A stretch of DNA of 64,000 bases from Volvox africanus (taxonomy: Eukaryota; Chlorophyta; Chlorophyceae; Chlamydomonadales; Volvocaceae). The notes beneath the pieces were generated by a model, which was not told the origin of the DNA, did not search any database, and saw only the letters and a list, made by a program, of their open reading frames with translations. The stretch lies in assembly GCA_030268105.1 (NCBI GenBank), contig BSDZ01000080.1:1-64000 (forward strand), given 5' to 3'. Positions 33,197 through 46,600 of this stretch are shown piece after piece. Both the position numbers and the translations under genes were made by a program. The number at the start of each line of letters is the position of its first letter. Position 1 is the stretch's first letter.

Positions 33197-33775
33197 TGTG
33201 TGGAGCCGTGTGTCGTGCGTGGTGTCGGGTTGTGTGATTCGTGCCATGTGTTGTGTGTGGTTTCATATTTGGTGTGTGGAGCCGTGTGTCGTGTGTGGTG
33301 CTGGTTGTTGTGTTGTTCATGCCGTGTGTTGTGTGTGGTGTTTAATTTTATGTGTGGAGCCGTGTGTTGTGTGAGGTGCTGGGTCGTGTGATTCATGCCG
33401 CATATGGTGTGTGGTGTCGTTTTTGCTGTGTGGAGCGGTGTGACGTGTGTGGTGCCGGGTCATGTGATTCATGCCATGTGTCGTGGTGGTGTTATATATG
33501 GTGTGTGGAACCGTGTGTCGTGCATGGTGCTGGTTTGTGTGAGTCGTGCCGTGTGTCATGTGAGGTTTCATATTTGGTGTGGGGAGCCGTGTGTCGTGTG
33601 TGGTGCTGGGTTGTTGTGTGATTCGCGCTGGGTGTCGTGATTGGTGTTAAATTTGGTGTGTGGAGATGTGTGTCGTGTTTGGTGCCGGGTCGTGTGATTC
33701 GTGCCACATGTCATGTGTGGTATTATATTTGGTGTATGGAGCTGTGTGTCACATTATGTTTTGCTGACCTGCAGG
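33197..33775. repeat. Decayed 76-bp minisatellite relic
   Basis: About seven to eight units related to the 10,577-14,015 array (GTGTGGAGCCGTGTGTCGTG, GGTCGTGTGATTCGTGCC landmarks) but heavily diverged between units. It follows Sat160 directly, without the ~300-bp junction segment seen in the other two places. Confidence 0.85.
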
Positions 33776-34370
33776 CTTGTAATGCTGCTGCCATCTTCCC
33801 CGGGAGTTGCTGCCCCTACAAGTGTCATCAAGCTCAAGTCAGTTGCCACCTGGGGCATGATGCTGTTGTTACCGTTATCCGTTTCCACACGGTTAAGACA
33901 ATTGCCGTTACTGTTGCCCCTGGATGTGCTCCTACCGCACGGATCCTAGCTATGGGCGATTTTGTTCCCTCATTATGACATGCGCCACAGCTCACACGTG
34001 TCGCAGCACTAACGGATTTTTAAGCACTGTTGGATTACAAACTGTGGGTACCTTGTAGAGGATCCAAACTGACAGTCAGGTCGGGTGAACAATGTAGGTA
34101 GTTGATAGGATTAGGAGGAGAGGGATGACGATGGCACTTGAGAGACTGTGGTAGTTGATAGTTGCAAAGGCTTATAAGGATGCTGGTAGGTGCTTCTGCA
34201 CCCTTATATCATGTTTGTGTGTCGCTGTGTGTGTGTACGACACTCATAGACATCAAGACAATAAGGGAGTCACCGTCACCGTTGCCATCACTGCCACCTT
34301 CGTGATCACTGTCACTGTCACCCTCCCCATCCCTGTCACCGCCATAGTATCACCGTCACCGTCACCATTC
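33776..34370. other. Spacer with a possible exon start; simple GTCACC-type repeats at right
   Basis: CTGACCTGCAG at about 33,764-33,774 is a plausible acceptor before a 200-nt open stretch (to TGA at 33,976) encoding a Cys/His-containing but unrecognised peptide. From about 34,260 the sequence becomes GTCACC/GCC-rich low complexity leading into the macrosatellite. Confidence 0.4.
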
Positions 34371-34924
34371 CTTGTCGCTGTCGCAATCACCATCATCATC
34401 GCCGGCCCCCTCTCCCTCCCCCTCCTTGTCTCGCCATCACCATGTCACTGCGACCGTCCCCCTCCCGTCACATTATAGCCGTCTCCCTCCCCGTTGCTGT
34501 CCAACTCCCCATCCACGTCGCCTAAAACACAATTTCCCATTTTTTTAATTATAACAGTATAGGAATGATCCAAACGTTCTTATTCCAACAACGGAAATCT
34601 GAAAATATTTTTAAAGACATATATAATTCCTTGATGAAAACCTGCATAATGTTTAATTATAAAATTGTAAAAGTATAACCCTACATCATTCCGTCATCCC
34701 CCTCCCCCCTCCCTGTTGCCACCCCCATGCTGTCACATTGTCCCCCTCTCCATCGAAATCATTGCCGTCATATCCGCTGTCAACGTAACGCTCTCCCCCT
34801 CCCCCTCCCTGTCGCCGTAGCCATCACTGTAGTAGTCCCCGTCCCCGTCACCATCCCTCCCTGTCAGCGTTACCATAATTGCCGTCCCCGTCACTGTCAA
34901 TGGCCACGTCGCCATTGCCGTGCC

Positions 34925-35440
34925 CCTCCCCCCTATGTCGTCGCCATCCTTGTCGTCGTCGCCATCCACTGCCACCCTCTCCGGAGTGCCGCATACAGCA
35001 CCAACACCAGCTCCAGCACCAGTGCCCCGCGAAATGTGTGCCAGCACACGGACGCCCCCTTCTACCGCACGCGGGAAACATGGAAGAATGTGGCGTGGGC
35101 CGCGTGCTGGGGGAAGGGGGAAGGGGGCGGCGTGCGTGAGGGAGGGCTGCAGGGGCCTCATGAGGGGGAGGGTTGGTCCGTGTGTTGGCGTGGTAAGGGG
35201 TAAAAGCCCTGGCGCGGATTAAGGGGGCGGCGGCAGGAAGACTGTGGGGACGACATGCGTGGGAAGGGAGCGGGGCATGCAAGAGGGGAAATAGGCCGGC
35301 AAAGGCGTGCGGAAGAGGAAGGGGGCACCGGCCGCGTGCAGGGGAAGGAGGGACGGCAGCGTGCGTGTGGGAAGGGAGAAGACACGGCGTGCGTGGAAAA
35401 AAGGTGGAGGCGCCGAGTGATGTACAAGGGGGCGGGGGGC
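34925..35440. other. Unique insert inside the first macrosatellite unit
   Basis: About 515 bp found only here: a GTCGTCGCC-rich start, a CCAGCACC-type stretch, then a purine-rich half (GGGGGAAGGGGG...). It interrupts module m just after GCCATTGCCGTGCCC and before GCCCTTTTTCCCCGCACG, so the module resumes on the other side. No gene recognised. Confidence 0.6.
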
Positions 35441-36096
35441 GCCCTTTTTCCCCGCACGCCGCTTGAGACCCCTTTCCCCACACACCACCCCCATTCCCAT
35501 TTTTTTAATTATAACAGTATAGGAATGATCCAAACGTTCTTATTCCAACAATGGAAATCTGGAAATATTTTTAAAGACATATATAATTCCTTGATGAAAA
35601 CCTGCATAATGTTTAATTATAAAATTGTAAAAGTATAACCCTACATCATTCCGTCATCCCCCTCCCCCCTCCCTGTTGCCACCCCCATGCTGTCACATTG
35701 TCCCCCTCTCCATCGAAATCATTGCCGTCATATCCGCTGTCAACGTAACGCTCTCCCCCTCCCCCTCCCTGTCGCCGTAGCCATCACTGTAGCAGTCCCC
35801 GTCCCCGTCACCATCCCTCCCTGTCAGCGTTACCATAATTGCCGTCCCCGTCACTGTCAATGGCCGCGTCGCCATTGCCGTGCCCTTTTTCCCCGCACGC
35901 CGCTTGAGACCCCTTCCCCCACACACCACCCCCCATACCCCGCACGCTATACCCACGACCGCCCACGACCGCCTCCCCTGTTTCCCTCGCAGACCGCCCC
36001 TTTCCCCCTCCGCACCCGCCCCGGGCCCCGTCAAGCCTCGCCTGTCCCCGTCCCTCTCCTTGTCCCCCGTTTGGCCATACCTGCGTCTGTTGCCAG

Positions 36097-36222
36097 CACA
36101 CATTGCAGATTGCCCCATATGCACCTGCATAGGCGCCAAGATGGGGACAACAAAAGCATATGCCACACGTCTGGCATCTTACAACATGCAAAACCCCGTT
36201 ACATTACCCCCCTGCTGTTACG
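36097..36222 (+). other. Exon-like segment a of module L (first of five copies)
   Basis: 126 nt (42 codons) between GTTGCCAG and the donor GTAAGAA. In the open frame it reads AHIADCPICTCIGAKMG and onward. Equivalent segments start at about 37,916, 39,729, 41,104 and 42,480. In some copies the donor is GTAAAAA. It is related to segment b, suggesting an old exon duplication inside the module. No known domain recognised. Confidence 0.4.
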
Positions 36223-36359
36223 GTAAGAAACCCTGCCCACGCGCTCCGCCCCTTTCCCCTTTTTGGGCCCCTCCCCAGTCCCCGTCCCCTTGCCCTCTCC
36301 CCGCCCCTCTCCCCGTCCCCCGTTCGGCCCTACTACCTGCGTGTGTTTTTTACCAACAG

Positions 36360-36457
36360 CGCACATTGCAGATTGTTCCAATGCACCTGCATGCGCCAAG
36401 ATGGGGGCACCAAAAGCACGTTCCAAACGTCACGCATTTTAGAGCACGCCAAAACAG
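36360..36457 (+). other. Exon-like segment b of module L (first of five copies)
   Basis: 98 nt between TTTTTACCAACAG and CAG/GTAACA. In the frame matching segment a it reads AHIADCSNAPACAKMG and stops at TAG after HAF. It shares CACATTGCAGATTG and GCGCCAAGATGGGG with segment a. Later copies start at about 38,179, 39,990, 41,366 and 42,742. Confidence 0.4.
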
Positions 36458-39400
36458 GTAACATCATCGTACCATAGTGCCCACTTACATCCCAGTCCCC
36501 CGTCCACGCACCCTTCCCCAGCACGCCACGCCCACTGCGCGGCACTGCCACCCCACCCTCCCTTGCACAGCACGCCTCTCACGCTTCCACCACCGCACGC
36601 CGCCCCCGCCCCTTTCCACGCCAGTGATCCCCGCCCCCTTTTCCCGCCTCCCTCCCCTCCATCATATCCCCGTGGTGTTCTCATCCCGTGGTCAATCTCA
36701 TATCTCATCCCTTGTCGCTGTCGCCATCACCATCATCATCGCCGGCCCCCTCTCCCTCCCCCTCCTTGTCTCGCCATCACCATGTCACTGCGACCGTCCC
36801 CCTCCCGTCGCATTATAGCCGTCTCCCTCCCCGTTGCTGTCCAACTCCCCGTCCACGTCGCCTAAAACACAATTTCCCATTTTTTTAATTATAACAGTAT
36901 AGGAATGATCCAAACGTAATTATTCCAACAATGGAAATCTGAAAATACTTTTAAAGACATATATAATTCCTTGATGAAAACCTGCATAATGTTTAATTAT
37001 AAAATTGTAAAAGTATAACCCTACATCATTCCGTCATCCCCCTCCCCCCTCCCTGTTGCCACCCCCATGCTGTCACATTGTCCCCCTCTCCATCGAAATT
37101 ATTGCCGTCATATCCGCTGTCAACGTAACGCTCTCCCCCTCCCCCTCCCTGTCGCCGTAGCCATCACTGTAGCAGTCCCCGTCCCCGTCACCATCCCTCC
37201 CTGTCAGCGTTACCATAATTGCCGTCCCCGTCACTGTCAATGGCCGCGTCGCCATTGCCGTGCCCTTTTTCCCCGCACGCCGCTTGAGACCCCTTCCCCC
37301 ACACACCACCCCCATTCCCATTTTTTTAATTATAACAGTATAGGAATGATCCAAACGTTCTTATTCCAACAATGGAAATCTGGAAATATTTTTAAAGACA
37401 TATATAATTCCTTGATGAAAACCTGCATAATGTTTAATTATAAAATTGTAAAAGTATAACCCTACATCATTCCGTCATCCCCCTCCCCCCTCCCTGTTGC
37501 CACCCCCATGCTGTCACATTGTCCCCCTCTCCATCGAAATCATTGCCGTCATATCCGCTGTCAACGTAACGCTCTCCCCCTCCCCCTCCCTGTCGCCGTA
37601 GCCATCACTGTAGCAGTCCCCGTCCCCGTCACCATCCCTCCCTGTCAGCGTTACCATAATTGCCGTCCCCGTCACTGTCAATGGCCGCGTCGCCATTGCC
37701 GTGCCCTTTTCCCCGCACGCCGCTTGAGACCCCTTCCCCCACACACCACCCCCATACCCCGCACGCTATACCCACGACCGCCCACGACCGCCTCCCCTGT
37801 TTCCCTCGCAGACCGCCCCTTTCCCCCTCCGCACCCGCCCCGGGCCCCGTCAAGCCTCGCCTGTCCCCGTCCCTCTCCTTGTCCCCCGTTTGGCCATACC
37901 TGCGTCTGTTGCCAGCACACATTGCAGATTGCCCCATATGCACCTGCATAGGCGCCAAGATGGGGACAACAAAAGCATATGCCACACGTCTGGCATCTTA
38001 CAACATGCAAAACCCCGTTACATTACCCCCCTGCTGTTACGGTAAGAAACCCTGCCCACGCGCTCCGCCCCTTTCCCCTTTTTGGGCCCCTCCCCAGTCC
38101 CCGTCCCCTTGCCCTCTCCCCGCCCCTCTCCCCGTCCCCCGTTCGGCCCTACTACCTGCGTGTGTTTTTACCAACAGCGCACATTGCAGATTGTTCCAAT
38201 GCACCTGCATGCGCCAAGATGGGGGCACCAAAAGCACGTTCCAAACGTCACGCATTTTAGAGCACGCCAAAACAGGTAACATCATCGTACCATAGTGCCC
38301 ACTTACATCCCAGTCCCCCGTCCACGCACCCTTCCCCAGCACGCCACGCCCACTGCGCGGCACGCCACCCCACCCTCCCTTGCACAGCACGCCTCTCACG
38401 CTTCCACCACCGCACGCCGCCCCCGCCCCTTTCCACGCCAGTGATCCCCGCCCCCTTTTCCCGCCTCCCTCCCCTCCATCATATCCCCGTGGTGTTCTCA
38501 TCCCGTGGTCAATCTCATATCTCATCCCTTGTCGCTGTCGCCATCACCATCATCATCGCCGGCCCCCTCTCCCTCCCCCTCCTTGTCTCGCCATCACCAT
38601 GTCACTGCGACCGTCCCCCTCCCGTCGCATTATAGCCGTCTCCCTCCCCGTTGCTGTCCAACTCCCCGTCCACGTCGCCTAAAACACAATTTCCCATTTT
38701 TTTAATTATAACAGTATAGGAATGATCCAAACGTAATTATTCCAACAATGGAAATCTGAAAATATTTTAAAGACATATAATAATTCCTTGATGAAAACCT
38801 GCATAATGTTTAATTATAAAATTGTAAAAGTATAACCCTACATCATTCCGTCATCCCCCTCCCCCCTCCCTGTTGCCACCCCCATGCTGTCACATTGTCC
38901 CCCTCTCCATCGAAATTATTGCCGTCATATCCGCTGTCAACGTAACGCTCTCCCCCTCCCCCTCCCTGTCGCCGTAGCCATCACTGTAGCAGTCCCCGTC
39001 CCCGTCACCATCCCTCCCTGTCAGCGTTACCATAATTGCCGTCCCCGTCACTGTCAATGGCCGCGTCGCCATTGCCGTGCCCTTTTTCCCCGCACGCCGC
39101 TTGAGACCCCTTCCCCCACACACCACCCCCATTCCCATTTTTTTAATTATAACAGTATAGGAATGATCCAAACGTTCTTATTCCAACAATGGAAATCTGG
39201 AAATATTTTTAAAGACATATATAATTCCTTGATGAAAACCTGCATAATGTTTAATTATAAAATTGTAAAAGTATAACCCTACATCATTCCGTCATCCCCC
39301 TCCCCCCTCCCTGTTGCCACCCCCATGCTGTCACATTGTCCCCTCTCCATCGAATTATTGCCGTCATATCCGCTGTCAACGTACGCTCTCCCCCTCCCCC

Positions 39401-42400
39401 TCCCTGTCGCCGTAGCCATCACTGTAGCAGTCCCGTCCCCGTCACCATCCCTCCCTGTCAGCGTTACCATAATTGCCGTCCCCGTCACTGTCAATGGCCG
39501 CGTCGCCATTGCCGTGCCCTTTTTCCCCGCACGCCGCTTGAGACCCCTTCCCCCACACACCACCCCCATACCCCGCACGCTATACCCACGACCGCCCACG
39601 ACCGCCTCCCCTGTTCCCTCGCAGACCGCCCCTTTCCCCCTCCGCACCCGCCCCGGGCCCCGTCAAGCCTCGCCTGTCCCCGTCCTCTCCTTGTCCCCCG
39701 TTTGGCCATACCTGCGTCTGTTGCCAGCACACATTGCAGATTGCCCCATATGCACCTGCATAGGCGCCAAGATGGGGACAACAAAAGCATATGCCACACG
39801 TCTGGCATCTTACAACATGCAAAACCCCGTTACATTACCCCCCTGCTGTTACGGTAAAAACCCCTGCCCACGCGCTCCGCCCCTTTCCCCTTTTTGGGCC
39901 CCTCCCCAGTCCCCGTCCCCTTGCCCTCTCCCCGCCCCTCTCCCCGTCCCCCGTTCGGCCCTACTACCTGCGTGTGTTTTTACCAACAGCGCACATTGCA
40001 GATTGTTCCAATGCACCTGCATGCGCCAAGATGGGGGCACCAAAAGCACGTTCCAAACGTCACGCATTTTAGAGCACGCCAAAACAGGTAACATCATCGT
40101 ACCATAGTGCCCACTTACATCCCAGTCCCCCGTCCACGCACCCTTCCCCAGCACGCCACGCCCACTGCGCGGCATGCCACCCCACCCTCCCTTGCACAGC
40201 ACGCCTCTCACGCTTCCACCACCGCACGCCGCCCCCGCCCCTTTCCACGCCAGTGATCCCCGCCCCCTTTTCCCGCCTCCCTCCCCTCCATCATATCCCC
40301 GTGGTGTTCTCATCCCGTGGTCAATCTCATATCTCATCCCTTGTCGCTGTCGCCATCACCATCATCATCGCCGGCCCCCTCTCCCTCCCCCTCCTTGTCT
40401 CGCCATCACCATGTCACTGCGACCGTCCCCCTCCCGTCGCATTATAGCCGTCTCCCTCCCCGTTGCTGTCCAACTCCCCGTCCACGTCGCCTAAAACACA
40501 ATTTCCCATTTTTTTAATTATAACAGTATAGGAATGATCCAAACGTTCTTATTCCAACAATGGAAATCTGAAAATACTTTTAAAGACATATATAATTCCT
40601 TGATGAAAACCTGCATAATGTTTAATTATAAAATTGTAAAAGTATAACCCTACATCATTCCGTCATCCCCCTCCCCCCTCCCTGTTGCCACCCCCATGCT
40701 GTCACATTGTCCCCCTCTCCATCGAAATCATTGCCGTCATATCCGCTGTCAACGTAACGCTCTCCCCCTCCCCCTCCCTGTCGCCGTAGCCATCACTGTA
40801 GCAGTCCCCGTCCCCGTCACCATCCCTCCCTGTCAGCGTTACCATAATTGCCGTCCCCGTCACTGTCAATGGCCGCGTCGCCATTGCCGTGCCCTTTTTC
40901 CCCGCACGCCGCTTGAGACCCCTTCCCCCACACACCACCCCCATACCCCGCACGCTATACCCACGACCGCCCACGACCGCCTCCCCTGTTTCCCTCGCAG
41001 ACCGCCCCTTTCCCCCTCCGCACCCGCCCCGGGCCCCGTCAAGCCTCGCCTGTCCCCGTCCCTCTCCTTGTCCCCCGTTTGGCCATACCTGCGTCTGTTG
41101 CCAGCACACATTGCAGATTGCCCCATATGCACCTGCATAGGCGCCAAGATGGGGACAACAAAAGCATATGCCACACGTCTGGCATCTTACAACATGCAAA
41201 ACCCCGTTACATTACCCCCCTGCTGTTACGGTAAGAAACCCTGCCCACGCGCTCCGCCCCTTTCCCCTTTTGGGCCCCTCCCCAGTCCCCGTCCCCTTGC
41301 CCTCTCCCCGCCCCTCTCCCCGTCCCCCGTTCGGCCCTACTACCTGCGTGTGTTTTTACCAACAGCGCACATTGCAGATTGTTCCAATGCACCTGCATGC
41401 GCCAAGATGGGGGCACCAAAAGCACGTTCCAAACGTCACGCATTTTAGAGCACGCCAAAACAGGTAACATCATCGTACCATAGTGCCCACTTACATCCCA
41501 GTCCCCCGTCCACGCACCCTTCCCCAGCACGCCACGCCCACTGCGCGGCACGCCACCCCACCCTCCCTTGCACAGCACGCCTCTCACGCTTCCACCACCG
41601 CACGCCGCCCCCGCCCCTTTCCACGCCAGTGATCCCCGCCCCCTTTTCCCGCCTCCCTCCCCTCCATCATATCCCCGTGGTGTTCTCATCCCGTGGTCAA
41701 TCTCATATCTCATCCCTTGTCGCTGTCGCCATCACCATCATCATCGCCGGCCCCCTCTCCCTCCCCCTCCTTGTCTCGCCATCACCATGTCACTGCGACC
41801 GTCCCCCTCCCGTCGCATTATAGCCGTCTCCCTCCCCGTTGCTGTCCAACTCCCCGTCCACGTCGCCTAAAACACAATTTCCCATTTTTTTAATTATAAC
41901 AGTATAGGAATGATCCAAACGTAATTATTCCAACAATGGAAATCTGAAAATATTTTTAAAGACATATATAATTCCTTGATGAAAACCTGCATAATGTTTA
42001 ATTATAAAATTGTAAAAGTATAACCCTACATCATTCCGTCATCCCCCTCCCCCCTCCCTGTTGCCACCCCCATGCTGTCACATTGTCCCCCTCTCCATCG
42101 AAATTATTGCCGTCATATCCGCTGTCAACGTAACGCTCTCCCCCTCCCCCTCCCTGTCGCCGTAGCCATCACTGTAGCAGTCCCCGTCCCCGTCACCATC
42201 CCTCCCTGTCAGCGTTACCATAATTGCCGTCCCCGTCACTGTCAATGGCCGCGTCGCCATTGCCGTGCCCTTTTTCCCCGCACGCCGCTTGAGACCCCTT
42301 CCCCCACACACCACCCCCATACCCCGCACGCTATACCCACGACCGCCCACGACCGCCTCCCCTGTTTCCCTCGCAGACCGCCCCTTTCCCCCTCCGCACC

Positions 42401-42950
42401 CGCCCCGGGCCCCGTCAAGCCTCGCCTGTCCCCGTCCCTCTCCTTGTCCCCCGTTTGGCCATACCTGCGTCTGTTGCCAGCACACATTGCAGATTGCCCC
42501 ATATGCACCTGCATAGGCGCCAAGATGGGGACAACAAAAGCATATGCCACACGTCTGGCATCTTACAACATGCAAAACCCCGTTACATTACCCCCCTGCT
42601 GTTACGGTAAAAACCCCTGCCCACGCGCTCCGCCCCTTTCCCCTTTTTGGGCCCCTCCCCAGTCCCCGTCCCCTTGCCCTCTCCCCGCCCCTCTCCCCGT
42701 CCCCCGTTCGGCCCTACTACCTGCGTGTGTTTTTACCAACAGCGCACATTGCAGATTGTTCCAATGCACCTGCATGCGCCAAGATGGGGGCACCAAAAGC
42801 ACGTTCCAAACGTCACGCATTTTAGAGCACGCCAAAACAGGTAACATCATCGTACCATAGTGCCCACTTACATCCCAGTCCCCCGTCCACGCACCCTTCC
42901 CCAGCACGCCACGCCCACTGCGCGGCACGCCACCCCACCCTCCCTTGCAC

Positions 42951-43612
42951 ATCTTACATGGAGCTTATTTATTACTTACCGGCAGTTTATTATAAAGCGA
43001 TCCCTCGCATTCTTTAGTTCAAGTATCATGCCCCTGCAGGTGCGCACGAGTCGTGGCCAGCGCACGTGACAGCTTTCCAACGCACATGGTGGCTCCAGTG
43101 CACGTGCAAGCTTAAGCGCGTACACGCCCCTTCAGGCGCCACGGCCCCATTTCCACAGCGCCAAGGAGTCGTGCCCGCCGCCATCAGAACAATGTGAGGC
43201 GCGCTTGCAGAGCCACGACCAGATCAAGGTCAGAAGAAACACGGAAGGAAAAACAAAGCAAAAATCTTAAGTAGCATTCGCTAAAAGACCAAGCACTTGA
43301 TGCCGAGTTCTTTATTGTTCCGGAAACCTAATAATTATCCTACCAATACAAGATTCTTACAAAACTCTTATTACAGTGAATAATACGCGTATTTGCATCG
43401 AAATGTTTAGTCGAAAGCATAGGCAGTACACTGCCCATTGGACAACAGATTGATAGTGCTGTCAAACGTATTTGCAAAGCCATAAACATACATACATATA
43501 TATAATGTGTTTTATATTTGCAGGGGGCGTCATCGATCTTGTTACTAACAATTGTTTGGGTCCTTTGGCGGTTAGGAAAACAGGTTTTGAGGGCAGACGG
43601 GTGGACTAATCC
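42951..43612. other. Unique spacer before array 3
   Basis: Breaks off from module L at TTGCACATCTTACATGG. Non-repetitive DNA, no coding frame recognised. A TATATATAATG patch occurs near 43,495-43,510. The satellite begins abruptly after it. Confidence 0.5.
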
Positions 43613-46600
43613 AGGCCTTGTGAGCGCTCTGAGCGTGTTATAGTCTCAAAAAAATCATCATTCGTGTCCTTAGGCAATACAGATAATTATCAATATTACT
43701 GTTTCGTGGTTCTTGTTGGCAATCGTATGCAAGGGGTTTATAGGTGTGGTACGGATTCTCACACATTGGCTCAGCCCTTGTGAGCGCTCTGAGCGTGTTA
43801 TAGTCTCAAAAAAATCATCATTCGTGTCCTTAGACAATACAGATAATTATCAATATTATTGTTTCGTGGTTCTTGTTGGCAATCGTATGGAAGGGGTTTA
43901 TAGGTGTGGTACGGATTCCCACACATTGGCCCAGCCCTTGTGAGCGCTCTGAGCGTGTTATAGTCTCAAAAAAGTCATCATTCGTGTCCTTAGGCAATAC
44001 AGATAATTATCAATATTATTGTTTCGTGGTTCTTGTTGGCAATCGTATGCAAGGGGTTTATAGGTGTGGTACGGATTCTCACACATTGGCTCAGCCCTTG
44101 TGAGCGCTCTGAGCGTGTTATAGTCTCAAAAAAATCATCATTCGTGTCCTTAGACAATACAGATAATTATCAATATTATTGTTTCGTGGTTCTTGTTGGC
44201 AATCGTATGCAAGGGGTTTATAGGTGTGGTACGGATTCTCACACATTGGCCCAGCCCTTGTGAGCGCTCTGAGCGTGTTATAGTCTCAAATAAATCATCA
44301 TTCGTGTCCTTAGACAATACAGATAATTATCAATATTATTGTTTCGTGGTTCTTGTTGGCAATCGTATGCAAGGGGTTTATAGGTGTGGTACGGATTCCC
44401 ACACATTGGCTCAGCCCTTGTGAGCGCTCTGAGCGTGTTATAGTCTCAAAAAAATCATCATTCGTGTCCTTAGACAATACAGATAATTATCAATATTATT
44501 GTTTCGTGGTTCTTGTTGGCAATCGTATGCAAGGGGTTTATAGGTGTGGTACGGATTCCCACACATTGGCCCAGCCCTTGTGAGCGCTCTGAGCGTGTTA
44601 TAGTCTCAAAAAAATCATCATTCGTGTCCTTAGACAATACAGATAATTATCAATATTATTGTTTCGTGGTTCTTGTTGGCAATCGTATGCAAGGGGTTTA
44701 TAGGTGTGGTACGGATTCCCACACATTGGCCCAGCCCTTGTGAGCGCTCTGAGCGTGTTATAGTCTCAAAAAAAATCATCATTCGTGTCCTTAGACAATA
44801 CAGATAATTATCAATATTATTGTTTCGTGGTTCTTGTTGGCAATCGTATGCAAGGGGTTTATAGGTGTGGTACGGATTCCCACACATTGGCCCAGCCCTT
44901 GTGAGCGCTCTGAGCGTGTAATAGTCTCAAAAAAGTCATCATTCGTGTGCTTAGGCAATACAGATAATTATCAATATTATTGTTTCGTGGTTCTTGTTGG
45001 CAATCGTATGCAAGGGGTTTATAGGTGTGGTACGGATTCTCACACATAGGCCCAGCCCTTCTGAGCGCTCTGAGCGTGTTATAGTCTCAAAAAAATCATC
45101 ATTCGTGTCCTTAGGCAATACAGATAATTATCAATATTATTGTTTCGTGGTTCTTGTTGGCAATCGTATGCAAGGGGTTTATAGGTGTGGTACGGATTCC
45201 CACACATTGGCCCAGCCCTTGTGAGCGCTCTGAGCGTGTTATAGTCTCAAAAAAATCATCATTCGTGTCCTTAGGCAATACAGATCATTATCAATATTAT
45301 TGTTTCGTGGTTCTTGTTGGCAATCGTATGCAAGGGGTTTATAGGTGTGGTACGGATTCCCACACATTGGCCCAGCCCTTGTGAGCGCTCTGAGCGTGTT
45401 ATAGTCTCAAAAAAATCATCATTCGTGTCCTTAGACAATACAGATAATTATCAATATTATTGTTTCGTGGTTCTTGTTGGCAATCGTATGCAAGGGGTTT
45501 ATAGGTGTGGTACGGATTCTCACACATAGGCCCAGCCCTTGTGAGCGCTCTGAGCGTGTTATAGTCTCAAAAAAGTCATCATTCGTGTCCTTAGGCAATA
45601 CAGATAATTATCAATATTACTGTTTCGTGGTTCTTGTTGGCAATCGTATGCAAGGGGTTTATAGGTGTGGTACGGATTCTCACACATTGGCTCAGCCCTT
45701 GTGAGCGCTCTGAGCGTGTTATAGTCTCAAAAAATCATCATTCGTGTCCTTAGACAATACAGATAATTATCAATATTATTGTTTCGTGGTTCTTGTTGGC
45801 AATCGTATGCAAGGGGTTTATAGGTGTGGTACGGATTCTCACACATTGGCCCAGCCCTTGTGAGCGCTCTGAGCGTGTTATAGTCTCAAAAAAATCATCA
45901 TTCGTGTCCTTAGGCAATTCAGATCATTATCAATATTACTGTTTCGCGGTTCTTGTTGGCAATCGTATGCAAGGGGTTTATAGGTTTGGTACGGATTCTC
46001 ACACATTGGCCCAGCCCTTGTGAGCGCTCTGAGCGTGTTATAGTCTCAAAAAAATCATCATTCGTGTCCTTAGACAATACAGATAATTATCAATATTATT
46101 GTTTCGTGGTTCCAGGTGGCAATCGTATGCAAGGGGTTTATAGGTGTGGTACGGATTCTCACACATTGGCTCAGCCCTTGTGAGCGCTCTGAGCGTGTTA
46201 TAGTCTCAAAAAAATCATCATTCGTGTCCTTAGACAATACAGATAATTATCAATATTATTGTTTCGTGGTTCTTGTTGGCAATCGTATGCAAGGGGTTTA
46301 TAGGTGTGGTACGGATTCCCACACATTGGCCCAGCCCTTGTGAGCGCTCTGAGCGTGTTATACGTCTCAAAAAAGTCATCATTCGTGTCCTTAGGCAATA
46401 CAGATAATTATCAATATTATTGTTTCGTGGTTCTTGTTGGCAATCGTATGCAAGGGGTTTATAGGTGTGGTACGGATTCCCACACATTGGCCCAGCCCTT
46501 GTGAGCGCTCTGAGCGTGTTATAGTCTCAAAAAAATCATCATTCGTGTCCTTAGGCAATACAGATAATTATCAATATTACTGTTTCGTGGTTCTTGTTGG

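Larger units (their letters stand above)
34371..42950. repeat. C-rich macrosatellite of two modules (m about 440 bp, L about 930 bp)
   Basis: Module m starts with CCCATTTTTTTAATTATAAC and occurs at about 34,537, 35,497, 36,877, 37,317, 38,695, 39,135, 40,505 and 41,883. Module L starts near CCCCGCACGCTATACCCACG and ends with the CCACGTCGCCTAAAACACAA stretch. Order from left: end of L, m, unique insert, m-L, m-m-L, m-m-L, m-L, m-L (last L cut at about 42,950). Periods are therefore about 1,817, 1,813, 1,375 and 1,376 bp. Copies are close to identical. Pro/Ser/Cys-rich open frames on both strands come from the composition. The 3' half of m is AT-poor; its first 150 bp are AT-rich. Confidence 0.95.

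Noticed and set aside
34727..42860. Pro/Ser-rich frames of 130-262 codons on both strands
   Set aside because: Composition-driven frames in C-rich macrosatellite modules, often broken by single-base differences between otherwise identical copies; only the exon-like segments are kept as candidates.
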